From NCBI RefSeq assembly GCF_048571275.1, contig NZ_CP182357.1:1550001-1614000 (forward strand): a DNA stretch of 64,000 nt. The letters are read 5' to 3'. The notes under the pieces are model-generated. The model saw nothing but the letters and a program-made list of their open reading frames with translations, made no database searches and had not been told where the DNA came from. The DNA comes from Marinarcus sediminis (lineage in GTDB: Bacteria; Campylobacterota; Campylobacteria; Campylobacterales; Arcobacteraceae). The position numbers and the translations under genes were made by a program. Every line of letters starts with the position of its first letter. The first letter of the stretch is position 1. This document shows positions 1 through 9,177 of this stretch, piece by piece.

Positions 1-82
1 TACTGTTATTTTTAGCGTTTTTTAACTTTGAATTGAATAGTATGAAGAAATTTTAAAACAATTAATCAGAAGGTATTTTCAC

Positions 83-1339
83 GTGAATTTAATAAAAAAT
101 TCAATTATTTCTATCTCATCACTCTTTTTTGCCATCACTTTTTTGGCCATTGGATATGGCATGATGATTACCTTTATTGGAATCTTTTTAAAAGAGAATG
201 GCTCTTCGAATTTGGTGATTGGGTTAATCAATTCGGCTTTCTTTTTAGGCGCCATGCTCTCTTCTATTTTCAGTCAAAAAATCATTTCAAATGTGGGGCA
301 CATACGAAGTTTTTCGGTCTTTGCTGCTCTTATGGTCATCTCATTTTTATTGCACTCTTTGGGCATAAATGAGTTCTTTTGGGCACTGTTACGTCTGCTT
401 TCTGGATTTTGTTTTTATGCCTTGCTCATTGTCATAGAAAGTTGGCTCAATGAAAAGAGTTCCAATGAATTCAGAGGTGAAATATTGGCAATTTATACCA
501 TCATATTTTATTTATCTACGGCATTAGGACAACTTCTTTTAAATGTTCCCAGTCACTCAGAATATACTATTTTTGCCATTGGTTCGGTGTTGGTTTTATT
601 CTCCTTAACCGTTATATCAATGACAAAAATAAAAGAGCCACAATTCAAACCATTTGAACGTTACAGTTTTCCAAAACTCTACTCTGTGGTTCCCTTAGCA
701 GTTACAGGAAGTTTTATAGGTGGTTTTTTTGTAGGGGCTTTTTTTACCATGGTCCCTTTGTATATTCTTTATGTGTTTGATTCTAAAGAGATATTGTCCA
801 TTTTTATGGCATTGACAATTTTGGGAGGGTTGATTGCACAATGGCCTATTGGTAAACTTTCCGATACTTATGGGCGAAGAAAACTCATTGCTTTTTGTGG
901 ATTTTTTACTGCACTCGTGGCGATTTTATTTATTTTAATGCCAGCGTATAAGCCACTGTTTTATATTTTTGGCGTTTTATTGGGAGTGGGTATTTTTGCC
1001 ATTTATCCTTTGAGTCTGTCACGGGCAAATGATGTTCTTGATGAGAGCAAAGATATTGTTGAAATCAGTCGAGCACTGCTTTTTACCTATGGCTTGGGTT
1101 CATTTATTGCTCCTATTGTTATTGGGATAACATTTAAGTATATCAATCAAGAGAGTATTTTCCTTATATTTGCCTTTTTAGGTATTTTTTTAGCACTCTA
1201 TTCTCTCTCTAAACAACGTATAGCAGATGATGATTTAAGTCTTTTTGTTCATATGCCAGTGGCTTCAGGTGCCATCATTTCTGAGTTTGATCCAAGACAA
1301 GACGAAGAGTGGGTAGAAAGACAAAATCATAAAGAGTGA
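83..1339 (+). CDS. MFS transporter, YcaD-like
   Basis: A 418-residue integral inner-membrane protein with about twelve hydrophobic segments, typical of the major facilitator superfamily. The loop after the sixth or seventh helix carries the MFS signature-like GKLSDTYGRRK (about residues 257-267), and the first half has ESWLNEKSSNEFRG, a segment I associate with the YcaD/sugar-efflux branch. The start is GTG at 83, preceded by AGAAGG with about nine bases of spacing. It stands alone, 150 bases before a sensor kinase. The substrate cannot be inferred; YcaD-type carriers are mostly uncharacterised. The hydrophilic C-terminal tail of about 35 residues is probably cytoplasmic. Confidence 0.85.
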   Translation: MNLIKNSIISISSLFFAITFLAIGYGMMITFIGIFLKENGSSNLVIGLINSAFFLGAMLSSIFSQKIISNVGHIRSFSVFAALMVISFLLHSLGINEFFWALLRLLSGFCFYALLIVIESWLNEKSSNEFRGEILAIYTIIFYLSTALGQLLLNVPSHSEYTIFAIGSVLVLFSLTVISMTKIKEPQFKPFERYSFPKLYSVVPLAVTGSFIGGFFVGAFFTMVPLYILYVFDSKEILSIFMALTILGGLIAQWPIGKLSDTYGRRKLIAFCGFFTALVAILFILMPAYKPLFYIFGVLLGVGIFAIYPLSLSRANDVLDESKDIVEISRALLFTYGLGSFIAPIVIGITFKYINQESIFLIFAFLGIFLALYSLSKQRIADDDLSLFVHMPVASGAIISEFDPRQDEEWVERQNHKE

Positions 1340-1491
1340 AAACGTGTTATTTTTGAAAAAAAGCAGATTGAGTTCCAAGGAAAATCCCTTGAAAAAGCCT
1401 TTTAGTTTAATATTTTTTAATTTATTTGTTTAGTGATGAAAAGATGACAATGTTTGGATATACTAATATACTTTTTTTGCAAGGGAAAAAT

Positions 1492-4077
1492 TTGAGCAAG
1501 AGATTTTTAATCTTTTTTTTATTCTGTTTTATAGTAAGCACTACACTTAATGCAAAAGAGCTTAAAAAAGTTACGTTACAACTCTCTTGGTTTGATCAAT
1601 TTCAATTTGCTGGGTATTATATGGCCAAAGAGAAAGGCTTTTATGAAGAAGCTGGTTTTGATGTTGAAATCAAACCTTTTACATTTGGCACAGACATTCC
1701 ACTTGAAGTCAGTGAAGGGAAAATCGATTTTGCCGTAGGGCGGGAAACACTTATTTTAGAACGTGCAAAAAAGAGAAAAATTGTGGCACTGTATGCTCTT
1801 TTTCAAGCGACTCCTTTAGTGTTATTGGCCACAGAAGATTCCCAGATTAAAAGCGTCAATGATTTTAAAAATAAGCGCATTATGACCACCATTGATGATT
1901 CCAGTGAAGTTTCACTTAAAGCCATGATCAGTTCGCATAATATTCAATTAAGTGATTTAAAATTTTTAAAACACACGCACAATATCAATGATTTGGTCAA
2001 TAAAAACACCGATATTATCTCTGCATACATTTCAAAAACGCCTTACGATTTACAAAAAATGGGAGTGAAATATACTGTTTTTGACCCTAAAAAATTTGGT
2101 TTTGATATGTACAGTGATTTTTTGTATACCAATGAAAATTTAATCAATAATGAAATGCACGATGTCAATGCATTTAAAAATGCCTCTTTAAAAGGGTGGC
2201 AATATGCTTATTCTCATATTAAATTGAGTGTAGATGTTATCTTGAAAAAATACAACTCCCAACACTTGAGTAAAGAGGCTTTACTCTTTGAAGCCAATGC
2301 CTTGAAAAAACTCTCTTATTTTAAAAACGAAAAATTGGGATTGATCAAAGAAGATAAAGTGCAAAGAATTTATGATTTGTACAATGTTATGGGTTTGGTT
2401 GAAAATCCAATCAATATTGAGGATTTTTTTCTCCCTTTTCGTTTTTCAGAAGATGTACAATTGACACAAAAAGAGTTGGATTATCTTAAAAACAAAAAAA
2501 GCATTAAAATGTGTATAATACCCAATGTCATGCCCTATTCAGGAGTAAAAGGGGAGTTTGCTATTGGTTTTGTTGCAGATTACATCGAACTCATTAAAAG
2601 AAAACTCAATATAAAAATTGATTTGGTTAAAACAGAGACCATGACAGAAACGTTGGCATTTCTAAAAGATAAAAAATGCGATATGATTCCTGGTATTCAA
2701 ATGACTGAAGAGAGAAAAAGTTATCTGAATTTTTCAAACCCCTATTTAAAAGTTCCTTTTGTATTGGTGACAAGAAACAATGAACCTTTTTACAATGATA
2801 TCAGCAATTTGCATCAAACCATTGCGTTGGTCAAAGGTTATGCCATTTCAGAACTGTTAAAACGCAAATACAAAAATATAAAATTTGTCGATGTTGAAAC
2901 CATAGATGAGGCTTTGAAACAAATCTCCAAAGGGGAAGTTTTTGGTACTATTAGTCCTTTATCGACGGCATTATATAAAATACAAAATTTAAAAATAACG
3001 AACATAAAAATTTCAAGTAAACTCGATGAAACCAACAATATCAGAGTAGGGGTAGTAAAAGATGAAACGTTGCTGTTTGATATTTTAGATAAAACCGTAA
3101 ACAGCATAGGAAACAGCACGGTGAATAATTTACTGAATAAATGGCTCTATGTTCAGTATGACAAAGAGGTTGATTATGGCTTTTTGTGGAAAGTTTTAGC
3201 GCTGTTTATTTTGATCAGTGGCGCGATTTTATATCGACAAAAACTACTAAAAACCATGAATAAAGAGTTGCAAAAATCTGTTGAAGAAAAAACACAAGAG
3301 TTAATCCAAATCAACAATCAACTTGAAGAGCGAATCAAAACAGAAGTTGAAAAAAACTTAAAAAAAGACCGATTGCTTTCAAGACAATCTAAAATGGCAG
3401 CCATGGGAGAGATGATAGAAAATATTGCACACCAATGGAGACAACCTTTGTCGATTATTACCACGGGAGCGAGTGGATTACGACTTAAAAAAGAGTTTGG
3501 TCATTTGGACGATGACTTTTTTAATGAAACCATTAATACCATCATCAGCACATCTAAGCATCTCTCATCAACGGTCAATGATTTTATGTATTTTTTTAAG
3601 CCCCAAGAGAATAAATCAGAGTTTTTTGTCAAAGATTGTGTTAAAAAATGTCTTGAACTTTTAAAACCAAAATTAAAAGATGTTCACATAATTGAGGATT
3701 TTCAAGATATAAAAATCGTGGGATTCCAAAATGAGTTGGTTCAAGTTTTTATGAATATCATCACCAATGCCATTGATGCCTTAGAATCCTCTAATGATGA
3801 GAAAATGATATTTATAAAAATTTATTCTATCAATAACTCTTCTGTGATTAAGATAAAAGATAATGCGGGGGGAATACCTGAAGATATTATCAATAAAGTT
3901 TCTGAACCATATTTTACCACCAAACACAAATCACAAGGGACAGGAATAGGGCTTTATATGTGTGAAGAGATTGTTAAACAGCACATGAATGGGCAGCTCA
4001 AAATTAAAAACGTGACCTATACATACAATGGGAAAGAGTATAAAGGAGCACAATTCAGTGTTGTGCTTTTAGATTGA
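1492..4077 (+). CDS. Sensor histidine kinase with THI5-like and SBP_bac_3 periplasmic domains
   Basis: An 861-residue membrane sensor kinase. In order: a signal peptide (SKRFLIFFLFCFIVSTTLNA), an NMT1/THI5-like binding domain (about 25-240, with LSWFDQFQFAGYYMAKEKG), a second periplasmic domain of the SBP_bac_3 type (about 330-560), one transmembrane helix (about 580-600), a coiled coil, the phosphoacceptor region GEMIENIAHQWRQPLS (His near 645) and a GHKL ATPase with NIITNAIDALE and GTGIGLYM. I chose TTG at 1492 because AAGGGA lies five bases upstream and the signal peptide then begins directly; an in-frame TTG at 1426 or ATGs at 1444 and 1450 would add an odd leader. No response regulator is adjacent. 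The 3' end overlaps the convergent DUF779 gene by nine bases. Confidence 0.88.
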   Translation: MSKRFLIFFLFCFIVSTTLNAKELKKVTLQLSWFDQFQFAGYYMAKEKGFYEEAGFDVEIKPFTFGTDIPLEVSEGKIDFAVGRETLILERAKKRKIVALYALFQATPLVLLATEDSQIKSVNDFKNKRIMTTIDDSSEVSLKAMISSHNIQLSDLKFLKHTHNINDLVNKNTDIISAYISKTPYDLQKMGVKYTVFDPKKFGFDMYSDFLYTNENLINNEMHDVNAFKNASLKGWQYAYSHIKLSVDVILKKYNSQHLSKEALLFEANALKKLSYFKNEKLGLIKEDKVQRIYDLYNVMGLVENPINIEDFFLPFRFSEDVQLTQKELDYLKNKKSIKMCIIPNVMPYSGVKGEFAIGFVADYIELIKRKLNIKIDLVKTETMTETLAFLKDKKCDMIPGIQMTEERKSYLNFSNPYLKVPFVLVTRNNEPFYNDISNLHQTIALVKGYAISELLKRKYKNIKFVDVETIDEALKQISKGEVFGTISPLSTALYKIQNLKITNIKISSKLDETNNIRVGVVKDETLLFDILDKTVNSIGNSTVNNLLNKWLYVQYDKEVDYGFLWKVLALFILISGAILYRQKLLKTMNKELQKSVEEKTQELIQINNQLEERIKTEVEKNLKKDRLLSRQSKMAAMGEMIENIAHQWRQPLSIITTGASGLRLKKEFGHLDDDFFNETINTIISTSKHLSSTVNDFMYFFKPQENKSEFFVKDCVKKCLELLKPKLKDVHIIEDFQDIKIVGFQNELVQVFMNIITNAIDALESSNDEKMIFIKIYSINNSSVIKIKDNAGGIPEDIINKVSEPYFTTKHKSQGTGIGLYMCEEIVKQHMNGQLKIKNVTYTYNGKEYKGAQFSVVLLD

Positions 4078-4452
4078 GTTTTCTAACGTTTCTAGGGCTT
4101 TATACTCTTCATCACTGAAGAGTCTTGAACGTGTAATAAACTGATAGCCTATGTCAATTTCCAGTGAAAAAGAGTTTCCAAATGCTGCTTTCTCTTCTTT
4201 GACATCAACAATGATTTGAGAGTGTCTGAAATACTCAAATTGGTCTTTGTCAATGAAAAATTCACATCCACAAATTTCACCCATTTTAACATTTCTGCTT
4301 GGGACATAAAAATCGCTTTTTTCATAACACATGGGTGCTGTTCCATCACAACAACCACCGCTTTGATTAAAAACCAATTCGCCATGTTCCGCTTTTAATT
4401 TTTCAACAACCAATGCTGCTGCATCGGTGATAATTACTCTTCGTGTGTCCAT
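4069..4452 (-). CDS. DUF779 protein associated with aldehyde dehydrogenase
   Basis: A 127-residue soluble protein with SGGCCDGTAPMCY (about residues 31-43) and a later CGCEFFID segment, the cysteine-rich pattern of DUF779. Members of this family are commonly encoded beside acetaldehyde-type aldehyde dehydrogenases, as here, where it follows the dehydrogenase gene on the same strand after 58 bases. Its biochemical role is unknown; cysteine clusters suggest metal or redox binding, which is inference. AAGGAT precedes the ATG at 4452 by six bases. Confidence 0.85.
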   Translation of the reverse strand: MDTRRVIITDAAALVVEKLKAEHGELVFNQSGGCCDGTAPMCYEKSDFYVPSRNVKMGEICGCEFFIDKDQFEYFRHSQIIVDVKEEKAAFGNSFSLEIDIGYQFITRSRLFSDEEYKALETLENSI

Positions 4453-4471
4453 GATTTATCCTTAATATAAG

Positions 4472-4500
4472 TACAATATAGGGGTTTCCCCTATACTGTA
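4472..4500 (-). other. Strong RNA hairpin between aldehyde dehydrogenase and DUF779 genes
   Basis: TATAGGGG-TTT-CCCCTATA is a perfect 8-bp stem with a 3-base loop, extended by TACA/TGTA arms after one mismatch. It lies in the 58-base gap of a same-strand gene pair and is not followed by a U-run in the transcribed direction, so it looks more like an RNA-processing or stability element, or a leaky terminator, than a clean terminator. Confidence 0.6.
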
Positions 4501-4510
4501 TGGCAAACTG

Positions 4511-6007
4511 TTAAAAGAATCCTAAAGCAGATTTGCTGTAAGAGGTTAAAATATTTTTTGTATGTCGGTAAGAGTTTAACATCATCATGTGAGTCTCTCT
4601 TCCAATACCTGATTTTTTATATCCACCAAATGAAGCATGTGATGGGTATAAGTGGTAGCAGTTGACCCAAACTCTTCCTGCTTCAATTCCTCTTGAAAAT
4701 TTATGGAGTTGATGAGCATCTCTTGACCAGACACCTGAACCCAATCCATAAATAGTATCATTGGCAATGGCTAAAGCTTCATCTTCATCTTTAAACGTAG
4801 TTACGGCAAGAACTGGCCCAAAAATCTCTTCTTGGAAAATTCTCATTTTGTTATGACCTTTGAAGATGGTTGGTTGGATATAGTTCCCTTTTGGATAGGT
4901 TTTATTTTCATATGCTGCTCCACCAATAAGACATTCAGCCCCTTCTTCTTTACCAATTTTGATGTAATCTAAAATTTTCTCTTGTTGGTTTGTTGAACAT
5001 TGTGCTCCCATTTTATTTGCAGGATCCAATGGATTTTCTTGAGTAATGGCTTTAACTCTTTCTAATACTCTTTTCATAAATGGTTCATAAATTGACTCTT
5101 GAATCAATGCTCTTGAAGGACAAGTACACACTTCTCCTGAGTTGAATGCAAACAGAACCAAACCTTCAATGGCTTTATCAAGGAACTCGTCATCGGCATC
5201 CATAATTGATTCTAAGAAGATATTGGGTGATTTTCCACCCAACTCTAGTGTTGATGGGATAATGTTTTCAGTGGCATATTGCATGATCAATTGACCCGTA
5301 GTTGTCTCTCCTGTAAATCCCACTTTTTTAACCGTTGGGTGAGTAGAGAGATATTTACCGATTTTTCCACCTGCACCATTGATGATGTTAATTACCCCTT
5401 TAGGTAAAACAGATTGAATGGTTTCCATTAAAATTAAAATTGACATTGGTGTTGCGGAAGCGGGTTTCATAACCACGCAGTTTCCAGCAGCTAATGCAGG
5501 AGCTAATTTCCAAGCAGCCATAAGCAGTGGAAAGTTCCAAGGAATAATTTGAGCAACAACCCCATAAGGTTCATAAATCTCTTGCGAAATGGTATTTTCA
5601 TCTAAATCCGATACCGTTCCAGATTCTGCACGAATGACTGAAGCAAAATATCTGAAATGATCAACAACCAAAGGAATATCTGCTGCAAGTGTTTCACGAA
5701 TGGTTTTACCATTGTCTAATGTTTCTGCAATAGCAATGTTCTCTAAATTGGCTTCAATCGCATCGGCGATTTTATTTAACAAGGTACTTCTTTCCACAAC
5801 TGAAGTGTGTTTAAATGATTGAAATGCAGTATCTGCTGCCATTACTGCTGCTTCAACATCTTTTTCATTTGATCTTGGAATTCGTGTAAGAATTTCTCCA
5901 TCAACGGGAGATACATTTTCAAAATATTCACCACTTTGTGGTGCAACCCATTCTCCCCCAATAAAATTTTCATATTGTGCTTTGTAAGTTGGTTTTGTAT
6001 ATGCCAT
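4511..6007 (-). CDS. NAD(P)-dependent aldehyde dehydrogenase (AldB/ExaC-like)
   Basis: A 498-residue cytoplasmic aldehyde dehydrogenase oxidising aldehydes, probably acetaldehyde, to the acid. Visible landmarks are PWNFPLLMAAWKLAPALAAGN in the cofactor domain, GFTGETTTG, the general base in LELGGKSPN (Glu about 255) and the catalytic cysteine in NSGEVCTCPSR (Cys about 294). The CTC form and the DUF779 neighbour point to the AldB/ExaC acetaldehyde group. The ATG at 6007 is chosen because AAAGGA precedes it; an upstream ATG would add 15 residues unlike the family. Length matches the family norm of about 500. Transcription probably starts at the TATAAT near 6094-6099 on this strand. Confidence 0.93.
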   Translation of the reverse strand: MAYTKPTYKAQYENFIGGEWVAPQSGEYFENVSPVDGEILTRIPRSNEKDVEAAVMAADTAFQSFKHTSVVERSTLLNKIADAIEANLENIAIAETLDNGKTIRETLAADIPLVVDHFRYFASVIRAESGTVSDLDENTISQEIYEPYGVVAQIIPWNFPLLMAAWKLAPALAAGNCVVMKPASATPMSILILMETIQSVLPKGVINIINGAGGKIGKYLSTHPTVKKVGFTGETTTGQLIMQYATENIIPSTLELGGKSPNIFLESIMDADDEFLDKAIEGLVLFAFNSGEVCTCPSRALIQESIYEPFMKRVLERVKAITQENPLDPANKMGAQCSTNQQEKILDYIKIGKEEGAECLIGGAAYENKTYPKGNYIQPTIFKGHNKMRIFQEEIFGPVLAVTTFKDEDEALAIANDTIYGLGSGVWSRDAHQLHKFSRGIEAGRVWVNCYHLYPSHASFGGYKKSGIGRETHMMMLNSYRHTKNILTSYSKSALGFF

Positions 6008-6034
6008 TTTTTTTCCTTTTGTTTTGTGAATTTT

Positions 6035-6118
6035 GCACCAATGTACAGACAATGTATCCGTAGATTTTTGCGATAATGAAATTCTACATTAGAATTATAG
6101 CGCCAATAGAGCACCAAT
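6035..6118. promoter_or_regulatory. Repeated GCRCCAAT operator in the aldehyde dehydrogenase / FIST-kinase divergent region
   Basis: GCACCAAT (6035-6042), GCGCCAAT (6100-6107) and GCACCAAT (6111-6118) are direct repeats. The last two start exactly 11 bases apart, one helical turn, and on the minus strand they abut a TATAAT (6094-6099) facing the aldehyde dehydrogenase. Tandem half-sites at 10-11-base spacing are typical of OmpR/PhoB-family regulators, and such a regulator is encoded at 8112-8777. That this regulator binds here is inference. Confidence 0.55.
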
Positions 6119-6204
6119 AAAGCATGAAAATAGCATTGCAGAATTCTTCTATTTTGTGGTCAATTATTGAGTATTTTTTGACAATAATTTGATATGATAA
6201 GGGC

Positions 6205-8115
6205 ATGAAAACTTATAATTATAAATATGAAAACAGAGATTTAGCCGCTTTAATTCCTTTTGAAAAGTTTTTTAACCAAGCCAATATATTAGTACAAATT
6301 TTTTGTGGTGAAAAAAAAGAGAATTTAGCCAAGATTACAAAAGAGTTAAAACACTATTTGCCTTTAGCTGTTGTCATTGGAACAACAACCGATGGAGAGA
6401 TAGATAACAATAAAATATATACACATACAACCATTATTTCGATTTCCGTGTTTAATCAAACTGAAGTTACAAGTGCCCATGTGTTGAGTAAAAATGATTA
6501 TGAAAATGGTGTGAACTTAGCTACTAAACTCATCAAAGAGAATACGAAATTGCTCATACTCTTTACCGATGGTACAAGCAGCAATGGAGAGGAGTTTTTA
6601 AAAGGGATTGAATCGGTCAATAATGAAGTTGTCATTTGTGGAGGAATGGCAGGAGACAATGGAGAGTTTATACAAACATACATTTGTGATAATGAACAAA
6701 TCATTTCTCAAGGAGCAGTGGGTGTGGCTTTAAATTCAGATATTTTAGAAGTCTACAATGATTATCGCTTTAATTGGTCACCCATTGGGGTGGAACATAC
6801 GATTGATGAAATACATGAAAATCGTGTGTATAAAATTTCTGGTATGACGGCTGTAGACTTTTATCAAAAATATTTGGGGGAAGAGGTGGCAAAGAAGTTG
6901 CCTTCAACTGGCATAGAGTTTCCTTTTATTGTTGAAAGAAATGGCTTAATGATTGCTCGAGCGGTTATTGCTAGGCACAGTGATGGCAGTTTAAGTTTTG
7001 CTGGTAATTTAAAAGTGGGAGATAAGGTCAGACTGGGGTTTGGAAATGCGGAGATGATCATGAAAAAATCAATCGAAACGTTTAATGAAATCTCAGCACA
7101 AAATGCACAAACATTTTTTATCTACTCATGTATGGCACGAAGACGTTATATGCCCAATTTAATCAATATAGAAATTGATCCTTTTGTAAAAGTAGCTCCT
7201 ACAGTAGGCTTTTTTACCTATGCTGAGTTTTATCACAATAAAGGGCACAATGAACTTTTGAATCAAACCTTTACGGTGGTTGGTTTATGTGAAGCCAATA
7301 TTAAAGAGAGAATAAAACCCACTCAAAAGGTGATTAAAAAAAGTCATGAAGAGAATGAGTATGCTGTTACGATTGGAGCTTTGACACATTTAATCGCCCA
7401 ATCAACACTGGATTATGATAAACAACGAGTGCGTTTACAAACCGAAAAGTATTACTCCAATAATTTACTTAAATCACAAGATTTGTTTATTAAACATGCT
7501 GTTCATGAAACCAATACCCCTTTAAGTGTGATTATGAACAACATTGAATTGTTTGAAATGGAGTATGGTAAAAATCCCTATTTGTCAAATATTGAAGCGG
7601 CGATGAAAAATGTTTTTAGTATCTATGACGATTTGTCTTATTTGATTAAAAACGAACAAATTATCTATGTCAAACACAACATTGATTTGGTGGATTACCT
7701 CAGAAGTCGAATAGAGTTTTTTGACATTGTGGCCAAAAAAGGAAGATTGTCTTTTCATTTACAAAGTTCTTTGGAGCATTTTAATCTCTACTTTAATGAA
7801 ACGAAACTGCAACGTATTATTGACAATAATATCACTAACGCTATAAAATATACCAAAGAGAATGAAATCATTTTTATCATTTTGAAAAAAGAGAAAAATG
7901 GGTGCAGTGTTACGTTTAAGAGTAAATCTTCTCAAATAGAAAATCCCAGTAAAATATTTGAAGAGTTTTACAGAGAGCACTCCAATCAAAAAGGTTTTGG
8001 ATTGGGCTTAAATCTTGTCAAAGAGATTTGTGACAGTGAACATATTAAAATTGAATTGAAATCCAATGAAGATGAAACGGCATTTATTTACTATTTTAAA
8101 GGAGAAAACGAATGA
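6205..8115 (+). CDS. Cytoplasmic FIST-domain sensor histidine kinase
   Basis: A 636-residue protein without transmembrane segments. Residues 1 to about 370 form a FIST N plus FIST C sensory module (GTTTDGEI, GGMAGDNG, CMARRRYM), a domain proposed to bind small ligands such as amino acids. A kinase core follows: HAVHETNTPLSVI (His about 434) and a HATPase region ending GFGLGLNLVKEIC. The gene overlaps the next one, a response regulator, by four bases (ATGA), so the two form a two-component pair. AAGGG precedes the ATG closely. Divergent from aldehyde dehydrogenase, which is its likeliest local target by position only. Confidence 0.88.
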   Translation: MKTYNYKYENRDLAALIPFEKFFNQANILVQIFCGEKKENLAKITKELKHYLPLAVVIGTTTDGEIDNNKIYTHTTIISISVFNQTEVTSAHVLSKNDYENGVNLATKLIKENTKLLILFTDGTSSNGEEFLKGIESVNNEVVICGGMAGDNGEFIQTYICDNEQIISQGAVGVALNSDILEVYNDYRFNWSPIGVEHTIDEIHENRVYKISGMTAVDFYQKYLGEEVAKKLPSTGIEFPFIVERNGLMIARAVIARHSDGSLSFAGNLKVGDKVRLGFGNAEMIMKKSIETFNEISAQNAQTFFIYSCMARRRYMPNLINIEIDPFVKVAPTVGFFTYAEFYHNKGHNELLNQTFTVVGLCEANIKERIKPTQKVIKKSHEENEYAVTIGALTHLIAQSTLDYDKQRVRLQTEKYYSNNLLKSQDLFIKHAVHETNTPLSVIMNNIELFEMEYGKNPYLSNIEAAMKNVFSIYDDLSYLIKNEQIIYVKHNIDLVDYLRSRIEFFDIVAKKGRLSFHLQSSLEHFNLYFNETKLQRIIDNNITNAIKYTKENEIIFIILKKEKNGCSVTFKSKSSQIENPSKIFEEFYREHSNQKGFGLGLNLVKEICDSEHIKIELKSNEDETAFIYYFKGENE

Positions 8116-8777
8116 AAATATTGTTGCTTGAAGACGATACCATGTTAGGGGAAGCTATCACAAAGTATATTCAATCAACAGGACATATCGTAAAACTTGT
8201 AAAAGATGGAAATGTTGCTTTGGAGTTTATCCTTACAGAAAAATTTGATTTGTTGATTTTAGATATTAATGTACCAGGAGTGGATGGTTTAACACTTTTA
8301 GAAACCATTCATAATAAAAAAATACGCATTCCCACAATTTTTATTTCTGCTTTGATTGATATTGAAGATATTTCTCGTGCATTTGATTTGGGCTGTTTTG
8401 ACTATTTGAAAAAACCATTTCATCTTAAAGAGTTGTCTTTGCGGATTGATAAAATACTTCAAATACGTCAAGTGCCTCAAGCGCATAAACGGCTCTCAAA
8501 ATCTTACAGTTTTGACAGCGATACGTTGACTTTATTGTTTAACAACGAACCGCACATTTTGCACAAACGACAGTTGCAAATCATAGAACTTTTATCACAA
8601 AACAGAAGCAGAGTGGTCAATTATGACATGTTCAGAGAGTATGTCTGGAATGATGATGAGATTGATAATGCGACCATTCGTGCTGAGGTGAATCGAGTAA
8701 AAAAGAGCCTCAAAGAGGATTTTATTATCAATGTGCGTTCCATTGGTTACATGATTGAACGCCCAGTTTCTTTGTAA
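8112..8777 (+). CDS. OmpR/PhoB-family response regulator
   Basis: A 221-residue two-domain regulator. The receiver domain (1-115) has the acidic pair at residues 8-9, the phosphorylated Asp at about 51 in LLILDINVPG and the conserved Lys in KKPFHL (about 101). The C-terminal winged helix (about 125-218) has the Trans_reg_C pattern ending NVRSIGYMIE. It is translationally coupled to the FIST-domain kinase upstream by a four-base overlap, and so is its probable partner. Confidence 0.92.
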   Translation: MKILLLEDDTMLGEAITKYIQSTGHIVKLVKDGNVALEFILTEKFDLLILDINVPGVDGLTLLETIHNKKIRIPTIFISALIDIEDISRAFDLGCFDYLKKPFHLKELSLRIDKILQIRQVPQAHKRLSKSYSFDSDTLTLLFNNEPHILHKRQLQIIELLSQNRSRVVNYDMFREYVWNDDEIDNATIRAEVNRVKKSLKEDFIINVRSIGYMIERPVSL

Positions 8778-8798
8778 TGTTTACTCTATTGACACATT

Positions 8799-8814
8799 GA
8801 GCGGTTGCTCTTTT
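8799..8814 (+). terminator. Weak hairpin terminator after the response regulator
   Basis: GAGC-GGTT-GCTC followed by TTTT, 22 bases after the regulator's stop codon. The 4-bp stem is short, so this is a tentative call. Confidence 0.35.
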
Positions 8815-8873
8815 AGGTTTGAAAAACTTTATGATAAAGAGTCATGCTATTTATTTTTTCTTAACTTCTGATT

Positions 8874-9169
8874 ATGAGTTGGAGAGATTCTGTGTGGCCT
8901 GTAGCCAATTGGTTGATTATTGACCATTTAAAAGAGTATAATACGCTCTTAGCTAAACAGAGTGTGGAACGTATTGAGAGGTTAAATGAAAAAAAACCTA
9001 TCGCAATGCCATGCAACGTATATATTTTAATTTGGTCTTTAATCGTTTTACAACACCGTCTAAAAATCAATATAAACATGGTTGGCTTTGGGGCTTTGCT
9101 TTTGGAAGTGAAATGATGACTTGGACAGTGGGCATTTATTTGGATTTATATGCATATATTAATAAATAA
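8874..9169 (+). pseudogene. Small unrecognised gene split by a -1 frameshift at an A8 tract
   Basis: The only candidate gene in the 400-base interval 8778-9177. From ATG 8874, 41 codons run to the A8 tract at 8989-8996 (ending ERIERLNEKK), where the frame continues only to an unrelated tail. The -1 frame takes over at the tract and gives 57 further residues with coding character (TYRNAMQRIYFNL, KHGWLWGFAFGSEMMTWTVG) ending at TAA 9167-9169. Joined, this would be about 98 residues with no family I recognise. No Shine-Dalgarno sequence precedes the ATG. It may be a decayed gene, a phase-variable gene, a programmed frameshift on A-AAA-AAA, or a sequencing error. Confidence 0.45.
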
Positions 9170-9177
9170 GATAGAGT

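Noticed and set aside
6178..6198. TTGACA and TATGAT before the FIST kinase as a promoter
   Set aside because: The spacer is only nine bases and the -10 would overlap the ribosome-binding region, so it does not form a usable sigma-70 promoter.
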